DNA of 64,000 bases from Cryptomeria japonica (Eukaryota; Streptophyta; Pinopsida; Cupressales; Cupressaceae), in NCBI RefSeq assembly GCF_030272615.1, contig NC_081405.1, positions 608,456,677 to 608,520,676 of the forward strand. Reading direction: 5' to 3'. Of this stretch, positions 46,656 through 59,600 are shown piece after piece. Under the pieces are notes generated by a model. It did not search any database. It saw nothing but the letters and a program-made list of their open reading frames with translations, and was not told the DNA's origin. The position numbers and the translations under genes were made by a program. Every line of letters begins with the position of its first letter. Within the stretch, counting starts at the first letter, position 1.

Positions 46656-49600
46656 TCTTATGTTTCAAAGCATCTTCACAAAATAGGTGAGGTTGGCAGA
46701 TTTTACTCAAGAGTAGGTTACCTTCACCCATAGCTGAACTTATATCACCTTTTTTCTTAAGTAGTTTTTCCCGGTCTTCATCCATTTGCTTTACTAAGGC
46801 AACTGTGAGTTCCTTTTCATGATTTTTCTTTGCAGTGGCCTAGGCAACATCTTCCAAACATTGTACCTCGTCATCCACTATTGTGCAAAGAAGTTTGAGC
46901 TTGGCTAGTGAGGAATCGGTACTGGGAAGGTTAGTATCGGGGATTAGATTGGAAAGAGTGTCAACAACAAACTAAATGACATCCTGCTCTTTCTTTTTCC
47001 TTAGTTCTTCCAATCTCTCCTATGCTAGTTGAATGCTTCGCAGTAGCTCAGTCCGATCAACCGATTGAGTCAGACAAGCAAGAGTCAAATCAGTGTGACT
47101 GGTGGAATCAATTTGCTTGGCTAGATCTCCAATTACCTTCGGAGTCTGTCCTCCTTCCTTTGCCTTGATCTCCACTTGTCTTTTCTTCTCCTCCTCTTCT
47201 TCTTGGGCTACCTTGGTAGCCTTCACCTTCTCCTCTTCCACTCTCCTCTTCTCCTCTTCTTTCTTCCGCTCTTCTTCTTTCTTTTTCTCCTCTTCCTTTT
47301 CCTTCTCTGCTTCTTTCTTCTTATCTTATTCCTTCTTCTTCTTCTCTTCTTTCTTATTCTTCTTCTCTTCCTCTTGTCTCGCTATCTCCGCTTGCTCTTT
47401 CTCTTATTTTTCTTTCTTAGTGTTCCCATTCGTTTCTTTATCCATTCTCTTCATTTCAGCTTTTTCCTTATCTGGAGTGATATCCTCTAATGCATCAACA
47501 TCAATGGGTTCATTTTGTTCTGCCATGCTTTCACCTAGATTGTCAAAAAATTCATCCAGTTTGGTGGTGGATAGGTCAAGCTCTTGTTCAGCCAGTCGAT
47601 TAGCTTTAGATACTTTTTGCATTTTGATAGCTATCTTAACCTATACATGGGTGTCTTTTTCCACTTCAGATGTTTTTCCTCTGAATAATTGAAGTCTTCT
47701 TCTTCTCATGAAGAATATGCCTTTGTACTTATCAATAATCTCAAACAATTCTAACTTAGAGGCATCTGGAAAATATTGAGCAAAGACTTTCTCCCTGATG
47801 TCTTGCTCTTTTTCAATGGCAATGCGCCATTTATTGTCCAAAGAATCATACAAAGATTTAGAAGTAACTGATTTAATTTCAGAAGGTGATCGATCATTAG
47901 TACATAAATATTTAATAAGTTCTTGTTCAACATCCTCCTTTTCACTATCATTGAAATCATCAAAATATTCTTTTAAATCATCAAGAACTTTTCTTCTAAT
48001 ATTATTTATGGTCCTTTGGCAATGTGTCATAGGTTTGTAAGAGGAAATATCTAAAATTATCGATGCAGAGGTTGCTAGTACATTACCGGTTGACGTCATC
48101 TTCTTGCTTGCTTGATTGCCTTGTCTTTTTCATTTCTACCTCTAGTTCAATGTCTTTTGAATCTAGTGAGTTATTCCTAGTTTTCCTTTTCCTTTCAAAT
48201 ACCTTTGGCAGAATAGCCTCCAGTATCTTTTTGGCTGGTGACCTCTTTTTCACTTTAGGATTGGCAGCAGATGTAATCGGTGCTGATACCGATGGCACTG
48301 CTTTACCCTTTTTCTGCTTTGGTACCTCAATAGGTTTGATCCTTTCTAAGTAAATACTAGTCATCTTCATCTTGGGATCCAATGGTGAAGCAAGTAGGGT
48401 CGAGGCATACCCTATCAGTGTATCATTTACCACTTTATAGCCCATAGGCTCAACTACATATTCTTTGTGTTTGACAACTTCCATTATGTAGTGATCTATT
48501 TTGATTATGAAACAGGTGTCATCTTCATATTTCTTAACTAGATCACCAGATATTCTCATTCTCTAGTTCATCTTTAGTCTTAACTCATCAAAATCTATGT
48601 TCACAGTCTCTAGATATGTAGTTCCCACTACTTGCAAACTTTCCTTTATTTGTCTGGAAACCGGTAGGTCACTTGACCATTGAACATCACCGATTCCAGG
48701 AAAATATCCTTGAAATTAGAAAAATAGACTGACAAATAGTTGACCAAACTTAAACCTCAGATTTTTGTCCAATTTGATAACCTTCATGTTATCTATGAGT
48801 TGTTTCTGCAAATAGGTACATAGGTCACAGTCTGCATTATCCTTGATCATTCTGTAAGCGGCATGTACCGGAGCTATAGGAATAGAATTCATTCTACTAG
48901 CATATAATATTCTATACCCAATTACCATACATGCATATTTCACCAAATCATCTTTAATGGTGTTGACAGTCATTGCCCATTGGTTGCTCATTGAACTGGT
49001 GAGGTCTGTCACTTTGGTTTTGGTGATCTTTCGAAGAACAGGGATTTCCCCAACATTATAGAATCCAGTCACGATATGAATTGCCTTGAGTGTAATATCA
49101 TGGGTTCGCTCAAGGTACATCTTATCACCATGAACCCTACTAAGGATAATCCTGATGTGTTCTTTTGTAAATTTTTTGAGAAAATATACTGCATTATGGA
49201 ATTTCTTTTTCTCTATTATGCTATATTCAGGTTTAATCTTCTTATCATCTCCACAAAATAGACTTAGCTAGGAGTGAATTACTAGGGACCCTAGGTCTTC
49301 TAGTTTGGAATCAATATATCCTGAAACATCACCTTCGGCAATTACTCCGATGAGAATTTGAGATAGGGTGTTATATTTCATCTTCTTTCTAAGAAACTCA
49401 GGTGCATCCTCAGGTTCAATAGAACTAGATGGGATTTTATATGTAGAAACCATATCTAGAAGATTCCAAATGATAAGAATGTTTCAACAAAAAATACCTT
49501 CACACTCTAAACTAGGGTTTGCCATTGGCGAGCACAACACACCTCTTCAAAAGTTTGTTTACCACTTTGACTTCCACACTGATAGCTTGAAGTGGATGCA

Positions 49601-49911
49601 AAATCTTGTGTAAGATTCCTTTCTAGATTCTTTCGAATGCAAGATGAATCGCTTTGGTTGCGTTGTTCAGACTAGAAAAATTCTTCTCTGAAAATAGGTA
49701 AGTAAAAATGATGACAAAAGTCACTTTTAAACATGCTCCCACCTACCATAATAAATGCATCACCATTAGGGCTCAAACAATAATTTTACCTTTTACTACT
49801 TCATTTCTTCTGTCGGTTGACAAGTAACAAATACCGATAAAGGTGCTTTACTGATATACTCTGGGGGTTCGAAACATTTTACCAATATGTTCCCCCTAAT
49901 CTTTTCAAAGC

Positions 49912-51206
49912 TTAGTTTGTCTGTTTAAGGGCCTCCACACTGGGTATGGAAACTAGTGCATCTTGTGGCTTCTCTTCAAATTTCTTTTTCCAAGTTTTAT
50001 CCATATCCACTTGAATAGTTTCAACATCAATATTCCCTTCTGGGTTGATCCATATGTCTTTCGATGGTCGATGTATTCTTTCTTAGTCTGCATGTTCTGG
50101 CAGTGTGTCCCTGTTTATTGTAATGATAACATACCATTCTAGGTGTTCTCCATGGTCTGATGTTCACATTTCCATTCTTCCTTTTGCATGTTGCATCAGT
50201 GTGACCGCTACCACGATAGATAAAACAGGTCGCTCTCCAACTAGTTTTCGCTTCATAACCATTTGACTGGTGGTCATAGGTTTTGTACCGGTTTGGGTTC
50301 TGGTTTTTAGGAAGTTCTGGGACAACTCCTTTACCTCTTGGTGGATAACTTCCAGAGTTGTTCATAACTGACTTGCACTCAAAAGCTCTATGCCCAAACT
50401 TGTTGCATGCATAACAGTGACCATTAAACGTACTAGATCTAGCCACAATGTTTTGAAAGTAAGGAAAGTTATTTATAAGCCTTTCTCCTACATACATTGG
50501 CAGAATGTCCTTCCTTAAGACAGTTAAAGAAAATAGGTCTAAAAAATTTCTTACCTTTACTCTCATTGTTGGTCTTAGGTGTCGATTACTTTATCAATGC
50601 ATCACTCTTGGTTCTAGAGGTCTCACCTTCCTTGTATCCAGAGAAAACAAGTCCAGTGGTATCCTTTGATGGCTTTACCGATTCCAACTTTTGTTCTAAC
50701 TTAGCAGAACTCTGGTTGAACTTAGCAAGTATCTCCTTTGTCTCAGCAAGTTTGTTGGAAAGAGCATCATTGGTCTTCATCAAGGTTTCATTCTAAGAAA
50801 TCGCTGCATTAAGTTCAACTTGTATTTATTCTTTCTCTTCTTTATCCTCCTGCAAATAGGCGGTTATGGTACCAATTTCTTGTTTCAATTTAAAGATCTC
50901 ATGCTCCTCGTCATTTACCAAATCTTCAACTTTTCTTCTATTTTCTAGCTCTTGACTCATCTTGATAGTCAGTCCTTCCAACTCCCTCCTTAGGTTACTT
51001 TTGGATTCATTTAGTTTCTCTACTTCTCCAACTAGGGCATCCATGTCTGCTTCATCAGAAGAGCTATTTTCAATAAATTCCATCAACTGCTCAACAAATT
51101 CTCTTCTCTTGGCTAAAGAGGCTTTAAACTTGATCTTGTGTTCACCATAGGCTCTCTCAGATTCAGCCAAATGGTGAGTGAGTTCCCTCATGTTGTATTC
51201 CCCCAT
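49912..51206 (-). pseudogene. gag: Gag of the 8.8-kb element
   Basis: From the ATG at 51206 (MGEYNMRELTHHLAESERAY) a coiled-coil region covers about 200 residues (KFKASLAKRREFVEQLMEFI, LVGEVEKLNESKSNLRREL, KVEDLVNDEEHEIFKLKQEI). PSKDTTGLVFSGYKEGETS follows. Then come four CCHC-type knuckles: FFNCLKEGHSANVC (first Cys lost), CYACNKFGHRAFEC (complete), CFIYRGSGHTDATC and CYHYNKQGHTARTC (second Cys is Tyr in both). The end is KTWKKKFEEKPQDALVS, with TAA at 49912. Premature stops occur near 50826, 50785 and 50586, and a frameshift lies near 50480. The knuckles would bind RNA during packaging. It has the same plan as the gag at 35.4-36.6 kb. Confidence 0.8.
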
Positions 51207-51244
51207 ATCTCCTTCCAAGTGGTTAGACTTATAGAATGGTTGGC

Positions 51245-51256
51245 TCTGATACCAAT
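51245..51256 (-). promoter_or_regulatory. Primer binding site, tRNA-iMet
   Basis: GCTCTGATACCA on the plus strand, the exact complement of TGGTATCAGAGC, directly inside the 5' LTR of the minus-strand element. Confidence 0.85.
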
Positions 51257-52367
51257 TGATGAATACTAAGAGGGGGGGTGAATTAGTATACCCCAAAACT
51301 TAACCAAACTCTTAAGCAGTTTAACTGCAGTCCAGTATAGCAAATTAAAAAATAAGCTAGTTAAAACACAAACAAGCCAAATAGCAAATAAAGCATTCAC
51401 CCATTGAAGCACAATCACCATAACACAAGATGTTTTGATGTGGAAAACCAAATGGGAAAAACCATGGTGAGTAAGTCTCACAAGTCACTTATCTGCAGAA
51501 TAGTAACCAGACTGGTTAAGGTCAGACAGATTAAGGCCTTACAATATTCTTCACCAAAACAGATCCTGTTAGGAATCTAGATCTCTGTTAGGAGATAAGT
51601 CCTGTTAAAGACTACCCAGTTAGAGGATTTCAGATCCACAATTGTGAACAACCTTGTTAGAGGATTTACAATAGGCTTGGCTGGGCCTACCCAGTTATGG
51701 GTTTCAGACTTGTCGAAGATATCAGTAATCAACAAGTCAATGATCTAGACAGTAGCACAAAATTCTTGATTAGATCCTTGGCAGCTCCCTATTAATGCAT
51801 TCCAGCATTACTTTAGTCTTCTATAATTTCACAATCTCTATCTATGTTATGTGAGACCTTTTCACTCACAGACCTTATCTTCATTCACACACTTCAACTC
51901 TCCTAAAACCCTAGATATGATGTCCTCATATAGGAACCTGATTTCATGTCGGTCCAATCAGATTAGACTACACTTTCCTAGGTACAGTGCATCTAGACAC
52001 ATTTGGTAACACAACACAGAAACACCTTCATAGTGTTGGTGGATGATAACTCATCACACATTACAATTATACCGGTTAACAAGTGAAGACTAGAAAACTG
52101 GAACATAGTGTTTCAATATCAAAAGATGTAATTGTCGCTTGGGGTCTTTGTTTTGCTTGAGATCTTCATACCGCTTGGGGTCTTCAGTCATGGTTTGACC
52201 GATAAGCATCTTCTTAAAAACACCGATAGTCTTTAATAAATAAAGATTATACATTTAATGACATACAATACCGGTTGGAACAACCACCAGTTGAGAATAA
52301 CTCATAAATCAAATAAGTGTGTGTCCATCAATGACAACCAATACTAAACATCATCAAAATAACAACA
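51257..52367 (-). repeat. 5' LTR of the 8.8-kb element
   Basis: 1111 bp; on the minus strand it starts TGTTGTTATTTTGATG and ends ATTCATCA next to the primer site. The direct partner is at 43594-44729. Confidence 0.88.
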
Positions 52368-52372
52368 GGCAT

Positions 52373-52880
52373 AACTTGACATTAAAATTAGTATTGTGCA
52401 CAAGATATTCAATTTCTAACACTTATAGGAACCAAACCATTACTGGTTTAAAGATGAAGAAAACTATTAATTTATGAGGTTGTTCACATGGTTTCTAAAT
52501 ATATATTATTTTATAAATAATTATAAATAATTGTGCATATTTTTACATCTTATAATAATTTATTTTTTATAGTAATCAACTTTTTTTAGAAGTGATGTGT
52601 ATAATGTCATGCATAGTATTTTTTATAGAAAGAATGAAATTTCAATTTTTAAAATATAGATTTATTACACCAATATATAGTGCATAGATACCTTTTCATA
52701 ATTTTTTGTTTCATATATATTTTTTGGTTAATTTTTGAAGTCAAAGTAATTGTAATTTGGACAGAGGAATATAATGTCAAGCATTACTTTTTCATATGCA
52801 TTTGAATTAACTTCTTTTTGTGCTAGAATGATGATATCAATACCTATGGAAAAGATATTTTTTACAAGTTCAAGAAAGAA
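52373..52880. other. Non-coding spacer between two LTR elements
   Basis: AT-rich DNA; with 43.0-43.588 kb it would form one continuous locus before the 8.8-kb insertion. Nothing coding. Confidence 0.5.
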
Positions 52881-53225
52881 TGTCATGCCCAAAATTTAGG
52901 GCAAAAACGGAACAATTTTTTTTTTTAAATATACTAATTAACTAACAAGTTCACTCACACGACAAGCGTTAAAGAAATTTTCCATAATTATGTTCGAGCT
53001 AATTCTGAAACGAATCAAGCATCGATAATTTGTTTAATTCTACTTGCGGAAAACAAACTGGTTTAAATCTTATCTTCATGAGATACCTGGTCATTAAGTT
53101 TATTAAATCCATCATGCTAAAAGAATAGGAGAGGAAAAATTAATTCAATCTCCAATATGATTATAAAGTCAAAACAACCATTTTTAAATTTCTATTAATT
53201 ACTTACTCCAAATTATAACCAGAAT

Positions 53226-53257
<32 letters not shown>

Positions 53258-53556
53258 GATACATATATATTTACATATATTTTATATATTTTAATTCTTT
53301 TTCAAAAGCACAATAACTTTCTAAAATAATAATCAATATTTCTCCAACCCTATTTAGGGTTCTATTTTTTTTTTTATATATCTATTAACAATTCTAAATT
53401 ATCATAATATTATTAAATTCATTTGCCCTAGCCCTACCCGGGCTAGGGTTTAATCCATTTTTTATTTTCGCTAAATTTTTCCACTGGGCCGAACAACGGC
53501 GGCGGCCATATTTTCATGCAGGTTACGAAGACGGTGTAGGGGAAGGGCCGCGGGCG

Positions 53557-53762
53557 CCACTGTGTGGGTGCCCAGTGGGCGCCGCGGCACCACTATGTGT
53601 CCACACAGTGGGCGCCGCTAGCGGCTCACACCACTGTGTGGGCACACAGTGGCGGCCGCGGCCGACCACTGTGTGTCCACACAGTGGGGAGCCAAGCGGC
53701 TCTCACTATGTGTTCACATTGTGGGCGCTGCGCGGCCCACACTGTGTGTACTCACAGTGGGG
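53557..53762. repeat. Array of six GC-rich palindromes
   Basis: Six units, 36-41 bases apart, each an imperfect palindrome of the type CCACTGTGTGTCCACACAGTGG: starts near 53557, 53590, 53631, 53666, 53703 and 53738. GC-rich spacers (GGCGCCGCGGCA-like) lie between them. The array is inside an AT-rich LTR. Each unit can fold into a hairpin of 8-10 bp stem. Confidence 0.85.
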
Positions 53763-54014
53763 TCCGCGTGGAACCCAAAAAAAATTCTTTTTTTTTTAAT
53801 TTTATTTTTTATTTTTTTTAAAATATATTATATATAAATATATATATTTATATTTATATAAATTTATATATATAAAAGTTTTATGGGTGAATATATATAA
53901 AAATATATATTTTTTTTAATAAGATTTACATACAAAATTTTAAACAAAATAACAAAGGGAAATCATAATGTAAATCAAAATTTCATGTGGACAAATAAAT
54001 GAATATGTATTTTT

Positions 54015-54133
<119 letters not shown>

Positions 54134-56638
54134 ACTGGCATATAAACTTAAACTCTTTTATTTATTTATTTTAATTGCTGATAAAAGAAATCGATGTAGA
54201 TCTTTTGCGAAACTTTTATTCTAACACATTTTTTTTTAAAATACATCATATGATTCTGAATAAAACACGTTCATTGATTTTTCCACTAATAAAACAATTA
54301 CTTAAAGCACCCTTATCCTTTTTAAATACTTAGGATCTTTCAGCAAAATAACTCACACTTTTCAACAAGTAGAATATAGATAAAATTTATTTGCAAACTA
54401 ATTTTTTTTCCATAATACAAAAGAAGCTTTTACATGCAACTTAAGGAGGCTTTTCTTTTTACTGAAACAAAAACAGAAGTAGAAATAAAACAAGCTTTTA
54501 CAACTCTAAGATATTCTGCATATTTACAGGATATTTCTTTGTTTAGCTATACAATAAATCTCAAGTCTAATTTCAAGAATTACAACTTGCTTCTCTTTCT
54601 AAGAATGAGGCATACTTCTATGACATATTTAAACAAATATTTGCAACTAGATTTAAGTATCTTCAACAATAATCTTCTGTGTCTTTTCATGGTTCCTATT
54701 CTCTTCTCCTGACTTTCCTGCATAATAGAAAACACAAATATGACCACGGAGTGCTCACCTCCTAGCCTAGGTTAACTGGTAGCCACCCCCGAGCTCGGAG
54801 AACCAATTCCTAGATGGGTAACAAACAGGCAAACACATAAAGGCAATACATACAGATTTTTCAGACACATTCCCAACTTGGCTTCACAGCACCACACTTT
54901 GGTGGTGAACTTTTTCAAAGGGTGGTAGTGGACCAATACCCTGAGGAGAACTGCAAGTATGAAATAAACAAGAAGCCACCTCATGGCACAATAATTATAT
55001 CAAGAATCTCAACCCCTTATTCCTTATGCCCCCCAAAGGCATTCTAGCCTTATATCCCTCCTTATGACCCCCATTGCACAAACAGGCCATGTAGCAAGGG
55101 TCACCCAAAGATCCCTTGTGATTGCTCTCAAAAGAGAGTCTCTCGCTCGAGGGTTGTCACTGCTACCACCCACAAGATCCTCTTCTCTCCCAAGAGTAAG
55201 AGGTCTTGAGAAATCTCCCAAAACACAAACAAATCATAATGCAAAAATACCAAAAGATTTTCTAACAAAAACATTCAAGAACACAGATTTCTTACACCAA
55301 CAAACTTCCAGACATAAGCAAGAAGAAGACATTATAATGAATAACAGAAACCAACCTTAATCTACCCAAAGGTATTATGATATTTGATGAAGAGCTGCCC
55401 AATCCACGAATCTTTTCCTTCTACCCTTAATCAATTTTTCTTTTCCATAACATTATTTTCTTTTCAAAATTTCTCCTGTCTCCAAAAATGGAGAGTGGGT
55501 GATTACCCTCCAATTCTCAAAAATATTCCTTAAGAAGCTCACTCTCTGAGTTCTCACAAGTTTCTAAAAACCAAAAAGGAAAGAAAGCAAAAATGCAAAA
55601 AGACTCTCATTCCAAAAGGAAAAATCTTGATTAGATTTAACTTCTAATTTTCAATTTTCGCACAACTCAAAAAAGCCAATTTTTAAAGCGTTAAAAAGAT
55701 CATTATAAAGTAGAAACTTGCCTAAAATTACCCCTAACCCCTAGGTATACCTTATGGGCTTTAGGAAACCCTATTAAACTACCCCTAGGTGTTCATTTAA
55801 CCCATTTTGAACCCCTCTGAAGTTTATTTTCGGGTCAAACATAAGTTGACCATCCCAAATATTATATTCCCAAAGTATTTATGACAACACATTATTTTAT
55901 TTAAGAAGAACTATAATTAAACACTTTCCCACCAAGAGACAAAATAAAACATTTAAATTTAAATCCACACATGTGTCAAGTGACACAAATAAAACACTTT
56001 TACAAAAATAAAACATGAAATTGCCTCTTGTGGTTTTTACACAATAAATTTAAATAACACTTAACACTCATGCAGCATATACTATTACGAATAAAATACA
56101 ACACAAACGGGGTGTTGTCTCTCCAAATAGACAACCCCTGGCTTACGAACATACATAAGTCTAGGTTTGGTTCTCCGTAATTTTCCATGGTCAAATGGTA
56201 AATTTCCTGCGCATCTCAATTTACACATTAGTACTTCCAAATATCCATATATAATATAATTCAATAATATAACAATACACATCATTACTTGCATACAATT
56301 TTCATCTGCACAGATTGAATACATCTTTTATCAAGCAAATTCACATAAGCAATTTCATCCCAATTCACATAAACTAAACATACATCATAGTTCTATATTC
56401 AGAGTAAAGTCCTGCAAATTCAATAACGACATCTATCATTGCAATATCACCCTATCTAACAATCATGTAGTGTTCTATCTCATAAAGCATGTAAGTAAAT
56501 CATCAAATCATAACAATGTTATCCAAATCCTGAAATCATATAAGTTCTAAGTCTCAAAATGCATCAAAATAAAGTATCCATAATAGTCTAAAAATAAAAT
56601 CCACTGAATGTCAGACTGAGTCAAGGTGAGGCCTCACA

Positions 56639-56650
56639 TCCTCCCCCTCT
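56639..56650 (-). promoter_or_regulatory. Polypurine tract of gypsy element
   Basis: AGAGGGGGAGGA on the minus strand, overlapping the polyprotein TAG stop (56651-56649) and ending at the LTR. Confidence 0.8.
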
Positions 56651-59600
56651 AGGCATGAACTTCCTCCTGGAGTTCATCAAAGAGGTGGGGGTACTCTGAT
56701 CTCATACGTGCTGCGTCCTCCCATGAAGCTGTAACCTCATCATAACAATCCCACTGGACCCTAACCTGGTCCAGCTCTCGACCTCGAAGGGACAATGTCC
56801 GGCGTGCCAAAATGCAAATGGGCTCCAAAGCTAGCTGCCCGTCTGACTCCACCTGCAAGGCATCCCAATCTAAAATGTGAGACTCATCATAGATATACTT
56901 TCTCAAAACTGAAACATGAAACAGATCGTGGATGCGTGATAGGCTAGGTGGCAAAGCTAAACGGTAGGCAACTGGGCCTATCCTCTCTAGAATCTCAAAA
57001 GGTCCTACAAAGCAAGGTGTGAGCTTAGAACCCTTTCCGTAACGGATTGGACTCTTATGCGGTCGCACTCTCAAGAAAACTCTGTCTCCAACCAAGTAAC
57101 TACGATCTATTCTCTTTGCATCGGCATATTTCTTCTGTCTATCCTGAGCCTCTCTAAGGCGCTGCCTAATCAAGTCCACCTGCTGTTCCATATCCCGAAC
57201 TATCTCAGGACAATTAGCAACTCTATCCTCTATGCGATCCCAACTCAAGGGCGTCCTGCAAGGCCTGCCGTATAGTGCCTGATAGGGTGGCATCCCCAAA
57301 GAAGTGTGATGCCCATTGTTATAGGCAAACTCCACTAAGGGAAGATACTCCTCCCACTGGGTCTGATGATCCATGATGTACATACGAAGCATATCCTCTA
57401 GCACCTGATTGACCCTCTCTGTCTGACCATCTGTCTCTGGGTGATAGGCTGTACTGAAATTGAGCTTAGTGCCCATAGCTACCTGTAATGACTTCCAAAA
57501 GGAAGAAGTGAAAAGAGAATCCCTGTCAGAAATAATCTTGCGGGGTACGCCATGAAGCCTAACAATGTCTTGAAAGAACACCTATGCTACTGCTGGAGCT
57601 GTGAATGTGGTACGAACTGGTGAAAAGTGAGCTACTTTGGTCAACTTGTCAACTGTCACCAAGATAGCATCATGGCGACGAGAAGACATAGGGAGACCAA
57701 TGATGAAATCCATGGATATAGTATCCCACTTCCACTCTGGTATAGCATGAGACTGAAGCAACCCTCCTGGATGGCGGTGCTCCACCTTTACCCTCTGACA
57801 CTTGAGGCATCGAGCTACTATCTCAGCAATGAGCTGCCGCATTCCCAGCCAATGATACAACTGCCTCAAGTCAGCATGCAACTTCTTAACCCTGAGATGC
57901 GCTGCATAAGGAGCTCTATGAGCTTCCGTGATAATGAACTCTCGCAACCCTCTGGAGGAAGGTACATAAATGTGCCCTCTGTGGCGTAACAGTCCATCGG
58001 ACTCCAAAGAATAATCCACATATTTCCCTTCTAGAGTAACCTGAGAACGTAATACCTGACAAACCTCTGCATACCATCCATCCTTTGACAAGTGCCGAAG
58101 TATACGGTCTCTCAAGTCTGTGCCCATGGATATGGTGTAAACCTCGTGATGTCTCCTACTCAAGGCATCTGCAACTACATTTTCCTTTCCTTTGATGTAG
58201 TGAACGTCAAAATCATATTCGCACAAGAACTCCATCCATCTCCTCTGACGTGCATTAAGGTTCAGCTAAGAAAAGATGTACTGAAGACTCTGATGATTTG
58301 AATGCAACTCGAAGTGATGTCCTAAAAGGAAGTGTCTCCACCTCACAAATGCATGCACTACTGCTGCGAGCTCAAGGTCGTGAGTGGGATAATTAAGTTC
58401 ATGACTCTTAAGTTTCCTAGACTCGAAAGCTATGGCTCTACCATCCTGCATAAGAACTGCCCCTAAACCTTCTAGGGAAGCATCTGTACAAACCATGAAG
58501 TCAGCTGAAGGATCTGGTACAACAAGGATAGGAGCGCTAGTAAGTGCCTTCTTGAGTTCCTGAAAGGCTTTCTCGCACTGCTCTGTCCACTCAAATTTCT
58601 TCCCTTTACGCTGAAGAGAAGTAATAGGGTGTGCGACTCTGGAGAAACCCTCGACAAAACGTCGGTAATACCCTGCTAAACCCATGAAACTCCTAACCTC
58701 TGTCACACTGGTAGGCACTGGCCAATCCATAATAGCCCTAATCTTTGATGGGTCGACTGAGATCCCATCACCGGAAATAACGTGCCCAAGGTACTTGACC
58801 TCAGATCGAAAGAAAGCACACTTCGATAGGCTGCCAAACAACTGGTTATCCCGCAAACACTGCAATACCTGTTTCAGGTGTTCCTCATGCTCCTTCTCAT
58901 TCCGAGAATATATCAGTATATCATCGAGGAACACAATAACAAAATGGTCCAGAAAGGTATGGAACACCCCATTCATGAGGCTCATAAAAACTGCTGGGGC
59001 ATTCGTAAGTCCGAAGGGGACTACGGTAAACTCATAGTGACCATATCTAGTGCGAAATGCAGTCTTGTGGATATCACTTTCCACTATTCTCAACTAATGG
59101 TATCCTGACTTCAGGTCTATTTTGGAAAAGACCTTAGCACCCTGAAGCTGGTCGAATAAATCATCAATTCTAGGCAATGGATATCGGTTCTTGATGGTTA
59201 CTTTATTTAGCTGACGATAATCCACACACAATCGGAGAGATCCATTCTTCTTCTTAACGAAGATGACTGGTGCACCCCAAGGGGATACGCTAGGACGGAT
59301 ATGACCCTTCTCAAGAAGTTCCTCGAGCTGAATTTTAAGTTCATTAAGCTCATTTGTGGTCATTCTATAAGGTGCTCTGGAAACTAGCTCGGCTCCTGGT
59401 ACTAGGTCTATATGAAAATCAATCTCTCTACGGGGAGGCATTCCTGGTAACTCTGAAGGAAATACATCTGAATATCCCTTAATGATAGGATGGTCATCGA
59501 GTGATGTTTCTTTTTCCTCCTCTTCCCCTCTGTCACTGATAGTGATAGCAAAAAGCTGACATCCCTTCCGCATGCTCCGCTTAAGCTGCATTGTGGATAT

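Larger units (their letters stand above)
44992..49525 (-). pseudogene. Accessory ORF of the 8.8-kb element
   Basis: From the ATG at 49525 (MANPSLECEGIF) the minus strand encodes about 1,060 codons once the solo LTR at 45377-46650 is left out. The N-terminal part (49525-48560) is globular: EDAPEFLRKKMKYNTLSQIL, GDVSGYIDSKLEDLG, YLERTHDITLKAIHIVTGFY, NVGEIPVLRKI, SNQWAMTVNTIKDDLVKYAC, AAYRMIKDNADCDLCTYLQK. A basic linker (PKVKKRSPAKKI, 48270-48200) follows, then an acidic part (YFDDFNDSEKEDVEQELIKY), a Glu/Lys-rich helix (47410-47170), and a helical tail (FKLPYDLFIAYGQTIHTYQH) to TAA at 44992. It is not pol. The I-x-x-VTG-x pattern recalls plant transposon-associated domains; function unknown. 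About a dozen stops, mostly TAG, and one frameshift (48099-48083) inactivate it. Confidence 0.7.
43594..52367 (-). mobile_element. Non-autonomous LTR retrotransposon with gag and accessory ORF
   Basis: 8774 bp, flanked by perfect 5-bp target duplications GGCAT (43589-43593 and 52368-52372). Direct LTRs of 1111 bp (5', 51257-52367) and 1136 bp (3', 43594-44729) are read on the minus strand; both start TGTTG and end in A. The primer site and polypurine tract are in place. The interior holds a Gag with zinc knuckles and a long second ORF. No protease, RT, RNase H or integrase is found, and the space left (about 5.2 kb after removing a nested solo LTR) is filled by the two frames. It must move with proteins from another element; its iMet primer site and TGTTG ends point to a copia-type helper. 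LTR difference by eye is roughly 10% over the first 320 bases, so it is old. Confidence 0.88.

Noticed and set aside
47102-47692. Ser/Phe-rich plus-strand frame of 196 codons
   Set aside because: It is the shadow of the Glu/Lys-rich minus-strand ORF; low-complexity Ser/Phe/Leu runs are what the reverse of Lys/Glu codons gives.
52881-52890. Target duplication for the gypsy element
   Set aside because: The 5' LTR side is missing, so no flanking pair can be tested; none is claimed.
53564-53837. Three overlapping plus-strand frames of 62-85 codons
   Set aside because: They arise from the GC-rich palindromic array read in all three frames; no start context or protein pattern.
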